Assembly: GCF_902459805.1 (NCBI RefSeq) | Contig: NZ_CABPST010000002.1 | Location: forward strand, 558,001-622,000 | Origin: Pandoraea bronchicola | Lineage (GTDB): Bacteria > Pseudomonadota > Gammaproteobacteria > Burkholderiales > Burkholderiaceae | Direction of reading: 5' to 3' | DNA: 64,000 bases | Part shown: positions 19,302-28,912 of the stretch, one piece after another | How the letters are laid out: every line of letters starts with the position of its first letter | Numbering within the stretch: the first letter of the stretch is position 1 | Notes under the pieces: model-generated | Databases searched by the model: none | Told to the model about the DNA's origin: nothing | The model's input: the letters and a program-made list of their open reading frames with translations, nothing else | Translations under genes and position numbers: made by a program

Positions 19302-20231
19302 TTACTCCAGATTCTGCACTTGCTCTCGCATCTGCTCGATGTAGAGCTTGAGCTCCATCGACGCGTCGGCGAGTTCCTTCGAGGCGGCCTTCGAGCCGAG
19401 CGTATTCGCTTCGCGATTGAGCTCCTGCATCATGAAGTCGAGCCGTTTGCCGACCAATCCTCCCTTGTCGAGGATGTGGCGGGTTTCCTTCAGGTGAGCA
19501 TCGAGACGCGTGAGTTCTTCTGCAACGTCGATACGCACGCCGTAAATCGTCACTTCCTGACGAATGCGCTCGGCGATTTCGTCCTTGCCGGGCGCGGTCG
19601 AGCCTTCCGGCACCACGATACCCAGCGCTTCCTGCAAACGATCGACGATCTTCTGCTGTTGGCGCGAGATCAGCTCCGGCACCAGCGGCTGCAGGCCCGT
19701 GAGAATCCTCTCCATGTTCTCGATGCGTTCGATAAGGCTGGTCTTGAGCTGCGCGCCTTCGCGCTTGCGCACATCGACGAGGTCGCCAATGGCGGTGCGC
19801 CCGGCGTCGATCACGGCATCGCGCAGCGCGTCGGCCGTCACCGACTCTTCACCGAGCACGCCCGGCCAGCGCAGGATTTCGCCGGTGCGCATGCGTTCTG
19901 CGTCCGGGAAGATCGCGAGGACTTGTTGCTCGAGATCGGAGAGTTGCTTGACGGCATCGAGATTGAGGGCACCGTTCGTGCCACTCTCCGGACGTTGCAC
20001 GTTGATGCGGATGTCGACCTTACCGCGCGAGAGTTTGGCGGTGAGCGCTTCGCGCAGCACCGGTTCGCAGGCACGCGCTTCTTCGGGCATACGGAATGCC
20101 AGATCGAGGAAGCGCGAATTGACCGTGCGCAATTCGACCGACACGCTCGCGCCTGCGGCTCCATCGGCATGCGCAATGTCGCGCGTGACGCTGGCGTAGC
20201 CGGTCATACTGTAGATGTTGTTGTCTTTCAT
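19302..20231 (-). CDS. yicC: YicC family endoribonuclease-like protein
   Basis: YicC proteins are stress-associated, oligomeric endoribonucleases. The conserved N terminus [11 protein letters not shown], the central [20 protein letters not shown], and the C-terminal hallmark [24 protein letters not shown] / [14 protein letters not shown] are all present. ATG 20231 gives 309 residues; a GTG at 20249 and a later ATG at MTGYA are alternatives. It leads the minus-strand run with gmk and is divergent from rph. Confidence 0.93.
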   Translation of the reverse strand: MKDNNIYSMTGYASVTRDIAHADGAAGASVSVELRTVNSRFLDLAFRMPEEARACEPVLREALTAKLSRGKVDIRINVQRPESGTNGALNLDAVKQLSDLEQQVLAIFPDAERMRTGEILRWPGVLGEESVTADALRDAVIDAGRTAIGDLVDVRKREGAQLKTSLIERIENMERILTGLQPLVPELISRQQQKIVDRLQEALGIVVPEGSTAPGKDEIAERIRQEVTIYGVRIDVAEELTRLDAHLKETRHILDKGGLVGKRLDFMMQELNREANTLGSKAASKELADASMELKLYIEQMREQVQNLE

Positions 20232-20443
20232 CGGGGTGTCCGGTACCACAGCCTCATGACAGTTCTTCAGCGAGGCGATGCAGCAATCGGATTCGCATGC
20301 ATGGACGAAACGCGATTATCGCATTTTCCGGCCCGAGGCTCCGGAATCGACGCGCGGCACCGGGGCAGCGCCGCCAAGCTTGCCGCGTTTAGCGATACCA
20401 TTCGGGTATTGCCGCATAAACTCACCTCGCAGGACATTCACTC

Positions 20444-21172
20444 ATGACGCAAATCACCCGCCCGGACGGCCGTGCGCAAGACGCGCTGCGCCCCGTGCGC
20501 ATCACCCGCCAATACACCCGCTACGCCGAAGGTTCGGTGCTGATCGAATGCGGCGAGACCAAGGTCATCTGTACCGCCAGCGTCGAAGAGAAAGTGCCGG
20601 GTTTCCTGCGCGATTCCGGCCAGGGCTGGCTCACGGCCGAATACGGCATGCTGCCGCGCGCGACGCACACGCGCGGCGATCGTGAGGCGGCCCGCGGCAA
20701 GCAGAGCGGACGCACACAGGAGATTCAGCGCCTCATCGGCCGTTCGCTGCGCGCCGTGTTCGATCTCGAGAAATTTGGCCCGCGCACGATCCAGATCGAC
20801 TGCGACGTCATTCAGGCGGACGGCGGCACGCGTTGCGCCTCGATCACCGGTGCGTTCGTCGCGGCGCACGACGCTGTCTCGAAGCTCATCGCCGACGGCA
20901 AACTCGAGTCGTCGCCCATTCGGGCGCACGTCGCCGCCGTCTCCGTCGGGCTGTATCAGGGCAACCCGGTGCTTGATCTGAATTACGCCGAAGATTCCGC
21001 CTGCGATACCGACATGAACGTCATCATGACGAGCGAAGGCGGTTTTGTGGAAATTCAGGGCACGGCCGAAGGTGCGCCGTTCACGCGCGCGCAGAGCAAC
21101 ACGTTGCTCGATCTGGCCGACGCCGGCATCCGTCAGTTGATCGACGCCCAGAAGCGTGCATTGGGAGTCTGA
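20444..21172 (+). CDS. rph: Ribonuclease PH
   Basis: Phosphorolytic 3'-5' exoribonuclease that trims tRNA precursors. It has 242 residues, the usual length. Characteristic segments are [57 protein letters not shown] and [16 protein letters not shown]. It is the first of three plus-strand genes, with rdgB starting 2 bp after its stop. Confidence 0.98.
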   Translation: MTQITRPDGRAQDALRPVRITRQYTRYAEGSVLIECGETKVICTASVEEKVPGFLRDSGQGWLTAEYGMLPRATHTRGDREAARGKQSGRTQEIQRLIGRSLRAVFDLEKFGPRTIQIDCDVIQADGGTRCASITGAFVAAHDAVSKLIADGKLESSPIRAHVAAVSVGLYQGNPVLDLNYAEDSACDTDMNVIMTSEGGFVEIQGTAEGAPFTRAQSNTLLDLADAGIRQLIDAQKRALGV

Positions 21173-21174
21173 CG

Positions 21175-21792
21175 ATGACCATGCAGAAGATCGTGCTGGC
21201 GTCGAACAACCCGGGCAAGCTGCGCGAATTCGCGTCGCTGTTCGAGCCGCTTGGCATCGAGCTGGTGCCGCAGGGCATGCTCGGCGTCTCCGAAGCCGAC
21301 GAGCCTCATGTCACCTTCATCGAGAACGCGCTGGCGAAGGCGCGGCATGCCGCGTCCGCGACCGGCCTGCCCGCGCTGGCAGACGACTCGGGACTATGCG
21401 TGCCGATTCTCGGCGGGGCGCCGGGCGTGTATTCCGCACGTTATGCGGCGCGCGCCGGGCATGAGAAATCGGATGCTGCGAACAACCGCCACTTGATCGA
21501 ACAGCTCGCACCGCACGCCGACACGCCCGGCTATCGCAATGCTTATTACTTCGCGGCGCTGGTGCTGATGCGTCATGAGGCCGATCCGCAGCCGATCATT
21601 GCCGAAGGCCGTTGGGATGGCGAGATCATCGACACGCCGCGCGGTGCGCATGGCTTCGGCTACGATCCGCACTTCCTCATCCGCTCGCTGAATCAGACGG
21701 CGGCCGAACTCGATCCTGCGGTCAAGAACGCCCATAGCCACCGTTCACGTGCGTTGCGCGTGCTGCTGGAAAAACTGGGCCGGGAGGCGTGA
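21175..21792 (+). CDS. rdgB: RdgB, dITP/XTP pyrophosphatase
   Basis: House-cleaning Ham1-type enzyme that hydrolyses non-canonical purine nucleoside triphosphates (ITP, dITP, XTP). It has 205 residues. The motifs are KIVLASNNPGKLREF at the N terminus, TFIENALAKARHAA, LPALADDSGLCVP and the C-terminal GFGYDPHFLI / SHRSRAL. It lies directly between rph and hemW. Confidence 0.97.
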   Translation: MTMQKIVLASNNPGKLREFASLFEPLGIELVPQGMLGVSEADEPHVTFIENALAKARHAASATGLPALADDSGLCVPILGGAPGVYSARYAARAGHEKSDAANNRHLIEQLAPHADTPGYRNAYYFAALVLMRHEADPQPIIAEGRWDGEIIDTPRGAHGFGYDPHFLIRSLNQTAAELDPAVKNAHSHRSRALRVLLEKLGREA

Positions 21793-21797
21793 GCGGT

Positions 21798-23018
21798 ATG
21801 AGTCAGTCCGTGCTGCCCGTGCAGAACTTCCTGCGGCCCGGCAAGATCAGCTTGCCGGCATTGCCGCCGATGTCGCTATACGTGCACTTTCCGTGGTGTG
21901 TGCGCAAGTGCCCGTATTGCGACTTCAACTCGCACGAGTGGCGTGGCGACGGCGGTGCACAGGCATTCCCGGAGCAAGCCTATCTCGACGCCTTGCGTCA
22001 GGATCTGGAGCAGGCGTTGCCGCTGGTGTGGGGGCGTCCGGTGCACACCGTCTTCATTGGCGGCGGCACGCCGAGCCTGTTATCGGCGGCCGGCCTGGAC
22101 CGTCTGCTCTCGGATCTGCGCGCGTTGCTGCCGCTCGATGCCGACGCAGAAATCACGATGGAGGCCAATCCGGGCACGTTCGAAGCTGACAAGTTCCGCA
22201 GTTTCCGGGCGAGCGGCATCAACCGGCTATCCATCGGTATTCAGAGCTTCAACAGCGAGCATCTGAAGGCGCTCGGACGCATTCATGATGGCGACGAAGC
22301 GCGTCGTGCGATCGAGATCGCGCAGGCGAACTTCGAGAACTTCAACCTCGATCTGATGTTCGCGCTACCGAATCAAACGTTGGCGCAGTGTCAGCAGGAT
22401 GTGGAGACGGCGTTGTCGTTCGCACCGCCGCATTTGTCGCTGTATCACCTCACGCTCGAGCCGAACACGCAGTTCCACAAGTATCCGCCCACCGTGCCCG
22501 ACGACGACACGGCTGCGGACATGCAGGACTGGATAGCCGAGCGTACGGCATCGGCAGGGTATGGGCATTACGAGGTGTCGGCGTATGCGCAGCCGCATCG
22601 TCGCGCGAAGCACAACCTGAACTACTGGGAGTTCGGCGACTATCTTGGCATTGGCGCGGGCGCGCACAGCAAGATTTCCTTCCCGCATCGGGTGCTGCGG
22701 CAGATCCGTCACAAACATCCGCAGCGTTTCATGGAAGCGGCGGCGGCTGGCAATGCGGTTCAGGAAGAGCGCGAGGTCGACGTGCGCGAGTTGCCGTTTG
22801 AGTTCATGCTCAACGCGTTGCGGCTGACCGACGGCGTGAAGAGCGAACTTTTTGCGGACCGTACAGGCTTGCCGATGGCGAGGATTGCCAAGGCGTTGAG
22901 CGCAGGCGTGGAAAAGGGATTGCTCGTCGACGACCCGCAGCGCATTGCGCCGACCGAGCTGGGCCAGCGGTTCCTGAACGACCTGCAGGCGATGTTTCTG
23001 GAGCGCGACGGAAAGTAA
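21798..23018 (+). CDS. hemW: HemW, radical SAM heme chaperone
   Basis: Radical SAM protein that carries heme, formerly called oxygen-independent coproporphyrinogen oxidase-like. From ATG 21798 it has 406 residues. The 4Fe-4S cluster ligands C34, C38 and C41 lie in FPWCVRKCPYCDFNSH. FIGGGTPSLL and NLDLMFALPNQTLAQ are family segments. A GTG at 21789 would overlap rdgB, but the GGGAGG site at 21782-21787 fits the ATG at 21798 much better (10 nt). Confidence 0.95.
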   Translation: MSQSVLPVQNFLRPGKISLPALPPMSLYVHFPWCVRKCPYCDFNSHEWRGDGGAQAFPEQAYLDALRQDLEQALPLVWGRPVHTVFIGGGTPSLLSAAGLDRLLSDLRALLPLDADAEITMEANPGTFEADKFRSFRASGINRLSIGIQSFNSEHLKALGRIHDGDEARRAIEIAQANFENFNLDLMFALPNQTLAQCQQDVETALSFAPPHLSLYHLTLEPNTQFHKYPPTVPDDDTAADMQDWIAERTASAGYGHYEVSAYAQPHRRAKHNLNYWEFGDYLGIGAGAHSKISFPHRVLRQIRHKHPQRFMEAAAAGNAVQEEREVDVRELPFEFMLNALRLTDGVKSELFADRTGLPMARIAKALSAGVEKGLLVDDPQRIAPTELGQRFLNDLQAMFLERDGK

Positions 23019-23167
23019 TCGTCTGACGTAGCATTCGCGCCGGGCGGCGAAGCGTTCTTCAGAGACATGCGCCGGCGCCCGGCGCTCTTCCCTCTGCGCA
23101 CTTCCGCCTGCGCATTACCTGCGCATTAACCCTGCCCTCCCCTTGCCCCGCCCTGCTCGCGCCGGCA

Positions 23168-24892
23168 TCACTTTGACGCGGCGCCCATCTCCCGCAACGC
23201 CTTGCGGATGATCTTTCCAGTCACGGTCATCGGCAACTCCGGCAGGAAGACCACCTTGCGCGGATACTCATGTGCCGCCAGGCGGTTTTTCACGAAATCC
23301 TGAATCTCCTTCGCCAGCGCGTCGGACGGCGTGTGCCCTTCGCGCAGCACCACGAACGCCTTCACGATCTCGGTGCGGAGGTCGTCGGGCTCACCGATCA
23401 CGGCCGCGAACTGCACGGACGGATGCCGGATGAGGCAGTCTTCGATGGGTCCGGGACCAATGCGATAGCCTGCGCTGGTGATGACATCATCCGAGCGGCC
23501 TGTGAACGTGATGTACCCGTGTTCGTCCACGAATCCCGAGTCGCCGGTCAGCAGGAAGTCGCCGCGATACTTTTCCATCGTGGCGTCCGGGTTGTGCCAG
23601 TAGCCGAGGAACATGACCGGGTTGGGCCGGGCGATCGCGATGTTGCCGACCGAGCCCTGGGGAAGCGGTGTGCCGTCGTCATCGACGATGGTGACGGCGT
23701 GACCGCGCACGGCGCGTCCGATGGCGCCGGGCAATGCGGGAAATTCTGCGGCGCATGACGAGACGACCATATTGCATTCCGTCTGCCCGTAGAACTCGTT
23801 GATGTCGACGCCGAGGTGCTCGCGTCCCCATGTCAGTAGTTCGGGGCCGAGCGACTCTCCGCCGCTGGCGACCGAGCGAAGTTGCAGCGGCCAGTGCTCG
23901 CGTGGCGACGGGACGGTACGCAGCATCTTGAGCGCGGTGGGTGGCAGGAAGGTGTTGCGCACGCCGTGGCGGGCCATGAGATCGAATGCGGCGACCGGAT
24001 CGAACTTTTCGAAGCGTCTTGAGAGTACGGGGACGCCGTGATGCAGGGCGGGCAGCAGGACGTCGAGCAACCCGCCGATCCAGGCCCAGTCGGCTGGCGT
24101 CCAGATCAGGTCGCCCTCCTGCGGGAAACCGTTGTGCGACGTCTCCACGCCTGGCAGATGGCCGAGCAGCACCCGATGCGCGTGCAGGGCGCCCTTGGGT
24201 TTGCCGGTCGTGCCGGAGGTGTAGATGATGAGTGCGGGGGCATCGGCCCGGGTCTGGACGGGTTCGAAGTGCGCATCGCGCGACGCGATGGCAGGCCAGA
24301 GTGCGAGCAGACCGTCTTCGGCGACGCCCCAGTCCTGATCATCGGCGACGTGATGATGGGCTTCGGGGAGGTCGTCGTGGACGACATACACGAGGCGCAG
24401 ATCCGGGATTTCGGCACGGATGTCGTCGATCTTCGCGATGCTCGCGAGGTCGGTGACGAGTACGGCGGCGCCGGAGTTTTGCAAACGATAGGCGAGCGCT
24501 TCGGGGCCGAAGAGTGTGAAGAGGGGAACGGCGATGGCGCCGAGCTTGTAGGCGGCGACGTGAGCGACGAGCGTAGCGGGTGATTGCGGCAAGAAGATGC
24601 CGATGCGGTCGCCGGCCTTGACGCCATTGGCGCGCCATTCGTTGGCGAGTTGGTTCGAGAGTTGTTTGAGGACGTCGAACGTCAGACGCACGTGCGAGCC
24701 GTCTGCGCTTTCGTGAATGAGGGCGAGACGGTTGGTGCCGTCGGCCCATTTGTCGCAGACGTCGACGCCGATGTTGTAAAGGGTTGGAATCTGCCAGGTG
24801 AAAGCATTGGCAGTCGGGGCGTCGGTCACGCGCTCGCCGCTGGCGTCATTTGACGTCTCTTGGGCGGAATCGCGGGAGGTGTCGGCATCCAT
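23168..24892 (-). CDS. Acyl-CoA synthetase / AMP-forming acid ligase
   Basis: Activates a carboxylic acid to its CoA thioester through an acyl-adenylate. It has 574 residues from ATG 24892, where CGGAG lies about 8 nt upstream. The reading extends to 25150 without homology. The AMP-binding motif is IIYTSGTTGKPKGALHAH. Later motifs are NEFYGQTECNMVV, DSGFVDEHGYITFTGRSDDVI and a C-terminal LPMTVTGKIIRKALRE with the catalytic lysine. The profile fits medium-chain or aromatic acid ligases; the exact acid is not inferable. It is divergent from tRNA-Ser. Confidence 0.88.
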   Translation of the reverse strand: MDADTSRDSAQETSNDASGERVTDAPTANAFTWQIPTLYNIGVDVCDKWADGTNRLALIHESADGSHVRLTFDVLKQLSNQLANEWRANGVKAGDRIGIFLPQSPATLVAHVAAYKLGAIAVPLFTLFGPEALAYRLQNSGAAVLVTDLASIAKIDDIRAEIPDLRLVYVVHDDLPEAHHHVADDQDWGVAEDGLLALWPAIASRDAHFEPVQTRADAPALIIYTSGTTGKPKGALHAHRVLLGHLPGVETSHNGFPQEGDLIWTPADWAWIGGLLDVLLPALHHGVPVLSRRFEKFDPVAAFDLMARHGVRNTFLPPTALKMLRTVPSPREHWPLQLRSVASGGESLGPELLTWGREHLGVDINEFYGQTECNMVVSSCAAEFPALPGAIGRAVRGHAVTIVDDDGTPLPQGSVGNIAIARPNPVMFLGYWHNPDATMEKYRGDFLLTGDSGFVDEHGYITFTGRSDDVITSAGYRIGPGPIEDCLIRHPSVQFAAVIGEPDDLRTEIVKAFVVLREGHTPSDALAKEIQDFVKNRLAAHEYPRKVVFLPELPMTVTGKIIRKALREMGAASK

Positions 24893-25051
24893 GCGGTGTC
24901 TCCGGGTCATGTCTGGCCTCGCACGGTAACGCGGGGGGCGTTCACCGCACGTCTTGAAGCATGATGCATGCCGGACGGTGACAAAACAAGGGGGATGGGG
25001 GAAACGCAAGGATTTGAGCGGGGTGTGAAGCGATTTGGGTGGAATGAGGGC

Positions 25052-25079
25052 TTCACATGACGGGAGGAGCGGGTATAAT
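25052..25079 (+). promoter_or_regulatory. Sigma-70 type promoter for tRNA-Ser
   Basis: TTCACA at 25052-25057 and a perfect TATAAT at 25074-25079 are 16 bp apart. The predicted start, near 25086, gives a 5' leader of about 120 nt before the tRNA. The rest of the 24893-25205 gap shows no gene. Confidence 0.65.
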
Positions 25080-25205
25080 GCCGGCTGCCGTGCGGTACCG
25101 GTCTGCGCCGGAGTGCCGACGCCGATTCCCCCGGACCGCACGCATCCCAAGCCGTCGTCTCAGACGGCATCCCAAGCCGCGACATCGCGTCGTGCGCAAC
25201 GCCCC

Positions 25206-25295
25206 GGAGGCGTGCCAGAGTGGTTTAATGGACTGGTCTTGAAAACCAGCGAAGGGGTAACCCTTCCGTGAGTTCGAATCTCACCGCCTCCGCCA
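25206..25295 (+). tRNA. tRNA-Ser (anticodon UGA)
   Basis: A class II tRNA of 90 nt with encoded CCA. Acceptor arm GGAGGCG pairs with CGCCTCC (25285-25291). The anticodon stem CTGGT/ACCAG encloses a loop with TGA. The long variable arm (GAAGGGGTAACCCTTC) is typical of serine tRNAs, and the T-arm contains GTTCGAATC. Its 3' end is the left direct repeat of the putative island. Confidence 0.97.
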
Positions 25296-25301
25296 GATTT
25301 C
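25274..25301 (+). repeat. Left direct repeat (attL-like), 3' end of tRNA-Ser
   Basis: This 28-bp stretch, beginning TCGAATCTCACCGCCTCCGC and ending in CAGATTTC, recurs without mismatch at 58638-58665. It covers the last 22 bases of the tRNA, including CCA, plus six following bases, as expected for an att core of a tRNA-targeting integrase. Confidence 0.85.
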
Positions 25302-25609
25302 TTCGCCTTTCCCGATCTTCACCCGACGGTCGCGACCGACTTTTGTGGGGAGTGCTCAGCAAAATGATGCCGGTTGTTCCGCAATTGGCACGAGGCGATA
25401 CACCCGACACTGAACCAATTCAAATAGCATCGCTAACAGGCATAGACACATCTGTTTCGCTACGACCGTTTGAGCGCACTCGGTTCGTCGACGACATGCT
25501 GCGTCGACACCCGCCAGTGCGCCCATCGCGCCTATAGCTCAAAGCCGTCACGGTTTGTTCACGCAAATGCCATATAGTCATGCGTCACTCTTCGACCTGA
25601 ACCCGAGCT
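25302..25609. other. Non-coding gap between tRNA-Ser and the response regulator
   Basis: No gene is seen. It contains GACCGACTTTTG at about 25334-25345 followed by GAGTGCTCAGCAAA. This segment resembles 34855-34885, which sits at a similar distance after the internal att-like repeat. The promoter for the two-component genes must lie here, but no clear -35/-10 pair was found. Confidence 0.5.
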
Positions 25610-26350
25610 ATGGACGCAATCGCCGCGAACGCTGACAAAACCCATGCTGTCCGCTCGGCCGCTTCCGCCCATCGCATTCTCGTCGTTGAGGACGAAGCCA
25701 AGGTCGCCCACGAACTTGTTTCCGCGCTCGGGGAGCACGGATTCGCGGTCGAACTTGCACGTGCTGGCGGAGAGGGGTTGCAACGCCTGCTGCACGGTCA
25801 GTACGACTGCGTGGTTCTCGATCGTCTACTGCCTGAAATTGACGGTATGTCGATCCTCGCTACGGCCCGCAACGTCGGTATCAAGACACCTGTCCTGGTG
25901 CTCTCCGCACTGAGCGCCGCCGATGAACGTGTGCGCGGCCTGCGCAACGGCGCCGACGACTACCTCACAAAGCCCTTCAGCTTCGACGAACTGACGGCTC
26001 GCATCGATGTGCTGCTCCGTCGGCATAGCGATACGGACACCGGCGCCAACCTGCGTGTGGGTGACCTGCACCTCGATCGAGACAACGGCACCGTGACGCG
26101 CGCTGGCGTGCCCGTCTCATTGAAGCCTCGCGAGATGCGCCTGCTCGAGTATTTGATGCGCAACGCCAATCAGGTCGTCACGCGTGCACTGTTGTTCGAG
26201 TCGGTATGGAAATATCAGCACGACGTGCAGAGCAACGTCATCGACGTCCATATCGCGCGCTTGCGCAAGAAGATTTCACTCGATGGCGAATGCTCGGCCA
26301 TGATCGACACCGTTCGCGGCACCGGCTACGTCCTCCATGCCGACGACTGA
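25610..26350 (+). CDS. OmpR-family response regulator
   Basis: DNA-binding response regulator of 246 residues. The receiver domain (about 21-140) has the acidic pair VVEDE, the phospho-acceptor D71 in VVLDRLLPEIDG, and the lysine in DDYLTKPFSFDEL. The C-terminal winged helix ends MIDTVRGTGYVLHADD. An unconserved N-terminal tail of about 20 residues precedes the receiver. Its stop region overlaps the histidine kinase start by 14 bp, so the two are a coupled pair. It likely controls the adjoining phosphatase and TonB genes. Confidence 0.93.
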   Translation: MDAIAANADKTHAVRSAASAHRILVVEDEAKVAHELVSALGEHGFAVELARAGGEGLQRLLHGQYDCVVLDRLLPEIDGMSILATARNVGIKTPVLVLSALSAADERVRGLRNGADDYLTKPFSFDELTARIDVLLRRHSDTDTGANLRVGDLHLDRDNGTVTRAGVPVSLKPREMRLLEYLMRNANQVVTRALLFESVWKYQHDVQSNVIDVHIARLRKKISLDGECSAMIDTVRGTGYVLHADD

Positions 26351-27779
26351 GCGCAGCTTTCTGCGCAGTCTTTGGGGTGCAGGCCCCATCTTCGCGATCT
26401 TCATCGTGTCGGTCGTCTCGCTGTTCGCAGTGGTCTACTGGCTCACGATGGGCTACCTAACAGATCTTGTCGACGCCCGCCTGCACCGCGAAAGCACCCA
26501 GCTTATCCGGCGCACGGCTGCCGACGCACGGATCAACATCTCGGAGCGCAGCCGTCGCGAAGCCGCCAATGTGCGTCCCTACGGCCTGTTCACCGCCAGC
26601 GGTCAGCGACTGGCCGGGAATATCGATACGCTGCCAAAGGATGTGCCCGACTGGAAAGCCTATCGATACACGCAGACTGTTGTCGACAAGGAAGGCCAAG
26701 CGTGGGCACGCCCCTACCGCGCCATGATCGCCACGATGCCCGACGCCAACCGGGTAATCGTCGGGCAGGCCGTCGACGATATCGACCGCTTTGATCACAT
26801 GCTGGTGCGCGTCGCCATCGGCGGTCTGCTCGCGACGATTCTGCTTGGCGCCCTGTGTGGATACGCACTGCATCGCGCCGCAAACCAGCGCGTTCGTCAG
26901 TTGCGGGAGTCGTGTCAGGACATCATCTCCAGCCACTTTACGCGCCGTCTTCCGACACGCGGCCGTCGCGACGACATCGACCTGCTGGTGGGCTTCGTCA
27001 ACACAATGCTCGACGACATCGAGCGCCTCGTATCCGAACTACGCGGCGTGTGCGCATGGATTGCCCACGATCTGCGAACACCGATGACGAGCCTTCGCGC
27101 AGGGCTGGAGCGCGCGCGCCGTAGCGCAACCTCCGCCGGTGATTACGATACGGCAGTCGAGCGTGCCCTGGAGCAGACCGACCACGTACTCGATCGCTTC
27201 TCGGCCCTGCTTCGTATCGCTGAAATCGACGCTCACGCTCGCCGCGAGAACTTCCGTCTGGTCGACCTCGCCCGCATTGTCGAAGACGTCGTGGATCTCT
27301 ATGAACCGCTTGCCGAAGAGCGCATGGTGACATTGACCGTGCAAGCGCAGCGCAGCGCTCCCGTACTTGGCGACAGCGATCTGATCTTCGGCGCGATTCA
27401 GAACCTGCTCGACAACGCGTTGAAATTCACCCCGTCAGGTGGCACCGTATGCTTGCGTATGATGGCGACGCCGCAGCACGCCATGGTGGAGGTCAGTGAC
27501 ACCGGCCCGGGCATTGCCAGCATCGAGCGCGACGCCGTGCTGCGGCCGTTCTATCGCGGCGCAGGCGTGAGCGGCATGCCAACGCCGGGCCACGGATTAG
27601 GGCTGAGCGTCGTCGCGGCGACAGCCCGCATTCATAACGCCGTAATGCGAATCGACGACGCCCAGCCCGGCTGCCGCGTCGCGTTGCGTTTCCCGGCCGC
27701 ACCAGCCACCCACTCAACATCCGATGCCTCGCCCGCGCCCCCCTGCGAGCCCCACCCGACCGGCACGGCGAGCGCCTGA
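26337..27779 (+). CDS. Sensor histidine kinase
   Basis: Inner-membrane sensor of 480 residues. Membrane helices lie at about 18-40 and 157-177, enclosing a periplasmic domain of about 115 residues with no recognised ligand motif. A HAMP-like linker follows. The H-box is WIAHDLRTPM with H244. The N-box is NLLDNALKF, and the G-boxes are VSDTGPGIAS and GHGLGLSVVAA. It ends in a Pro/Ser/Thr-rich tail. It pairs with the overlapping response regulator and converges tail-to-tail on the acid phosphatase with 5 bp between. Confidence 0.93.
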   Translation: MPTTERSFLRSLWGAGPIFAIFIVSVVSLFAVVYWLTMGYLTDLVDARLHRESTQLIRRTAADARINISERSRREAANVRPYGLFTASGQRLAGNIDTLPKDVPDWKAYRYTQTVVDKEGQAWARPYRAMIATMPDANRVIVGQAVDDIDRFDHMLVRVAIGGLLATILLGALCGYALHRAANQRVRQLRESCQDIISSHFTRRLPTRGRRDDIDLLVGFVNTMLDDIERLVSELRGVCAWIAHDLRTPMTSLRAGLERARRSATSAGDYDTAVERALEQTDHVLDRFSALLRIAEIDAHARRENFRLVDLARIVEDVVDLYEPLAEERMVTLTVQAQRSAPVLGDSDLIFGAIQNLLDNALKFTPSGGTVCLRMMATPQHAMVEVSDTGPGIASIERDAVLRPFYRGAGVSGMPTPGHGLGLSVVAATARIHNAVMRIDDAQPGCRVALRFPAAPATHSTSDASPAPPCEPHPTGTASA

Positions 27780-27784
27780 CCTCC

Positions 27785-28561
27785 TTATCGCAACGGCGGC
27801 AACCCCAATGCTTCGCGCGTCTCGTGCGCCGCCTTGACAAGATCGTCCCGAAACGCCTGATTGGCGAGCATGGCAGAGGCAATCACGGTGCCGCTGACCT
27901 TACCGGCCTCGACATCGCTTACGTAGTGCACGCCGCCCAACGCCCGACCCTGCGCGTAGGCGTCGGCGCGGGAGAAAATCTCCGCGCGCTTCTCCGGAAC
28001 GATCTCGGCGAGCACCACGGCAGTCAGATAGGCGAACGTCGCGTGTCCACTCGGGTAGCTCGGAGACGTGCCCTCGGTGACGATGCCAGGGCGCACCTCG
28101 GCGCTGACGTTGTACGGACGCGGACGCTTCCAGTAATCCTTCGCCACCTTGAGCGGTGCAGCGCCCTCCTTCGCCAGACGCTTGAAAAACATCTCCGTGA
28201 ACGGCAACCGGTCCGCGCGGAAGCCCGCACCGACAACATCGGCAAAGCGGAACACGCTCTTGTGCGTGTCGCCGTCGGCAAGCGCAAGTTGCTCAGCAGT
28301 GCGTGAACGTTGCAGCACAAGCAACTGACGCAGATCGTCTGCCTGCGCGACGCTGCCGGGCGCAGGGGGTGGCGCGACAAGCACTGTCAGATCCGGGGCC
28401 GCCGCAGCCAGATAGCCGACGTTAGCGACATCGGCCCCAGTTGCGGCATTTCCCTCAGGTGCGACAAGTGTCGTTGCGCCCGCATGCACCGCGTGCAGCG
28501 CACAAAGGAGCAGTGCTGCGGATGCGAAGGCGCGTCTATTGTGAGTTAAGACAGAAAACAT
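27785..28561 (-). CDS. Class A (PhoN-like) non-specific acid phosphatase
   Basis: Periplasmic PAP2-superfamily phosphatase that removes phosphate from organic monoesters. It has 258 residues. The signal peptide (AFASAALLLCALHAVHAGA) covers about 1-28. The three PAP2 motifs are intact: KX6RP as K141..R148-P149 (KDYWKRPRP), PSGH at 170-173, and RX5HX3D as R206..H212..D216. AAGGAA lies 7 nt before the ATG. It is divergent from the phosphodiesterase-like gene and convergent with the two-component pair, suggesting a shared phosphorus-scavenging role. Confidence 0.93.
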   Translation of the reverse strand: MFSVLTHNRRAFASAALLLCALHAVHAGATTLVAPEGNAATGADVANVGYLAAAAPDLTVLVAPPPAPGSVAQADDLRQLLVLQRSRTAEQLALADGDTHKSVFRFADVVGAGFRADRLPFTEMFFKRLAKEGAAPLKVAKDYWKRPRPYNVSAEVRPGIVTEGTSPSYPSGHATFAYLTAVVLAEIVPEKRAEIFSRADAYAQGRALGGVHYVSDVEAGKVSGTVIASAMLANQAFRDDLVKAAHETREALGLPPLR

Positions 28562-28912
28562 CGGTTCATTCCTTCGAGGATCGAATTGTCGGGTCAGTCA
28601 TCGCGATCAACGCAGTGAGGTCGATCGGTTCATGAACGCAAGCAGGCTACGAGCCGTCTGTGACTCGGCAAAGGCGCAAACCTTTCCACCCGGAAAGGTT
28701 CACAAAGCGCCGCAAGGACTGACGCACACGGTCTGCCTCGCTGGGACGCCCATCGTTAATGCCTCTTTATCGATTTCAAAATGCCTGGCGATACGGCAAC
28801 CGAATCCGGTGTTCATGTTGGCAACTTTTGCTTCATCTGCGCATCACGGGTGTCCCCTACAGTTCGCCTCGCTGACTACCGGCGAGTACACCGATCCATT
28901 CAACCGATCCCC
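28562..28912. other. Divergent promoter region between two secreted phosphatase-type genes
   Basis: No gene is seen. AACCTTTCC and GGAAAGGTT (28679-28700) form a perfect 9-bp inverted repeat with a 4-nt spacer, a plausible operator or hairpin. The 10-mer ATCGGTTCAT occurs at 28560-28569 and again at 28624-28633. No clear ribosome site precedes the 28913 start. Confidence 0.5.

Noticed and set aside
25302-25609. Search for an integrase next to the tRNA
   Set aside because: The 314-bp gap has no frame with tyrosine recombinase motifs on either strand.
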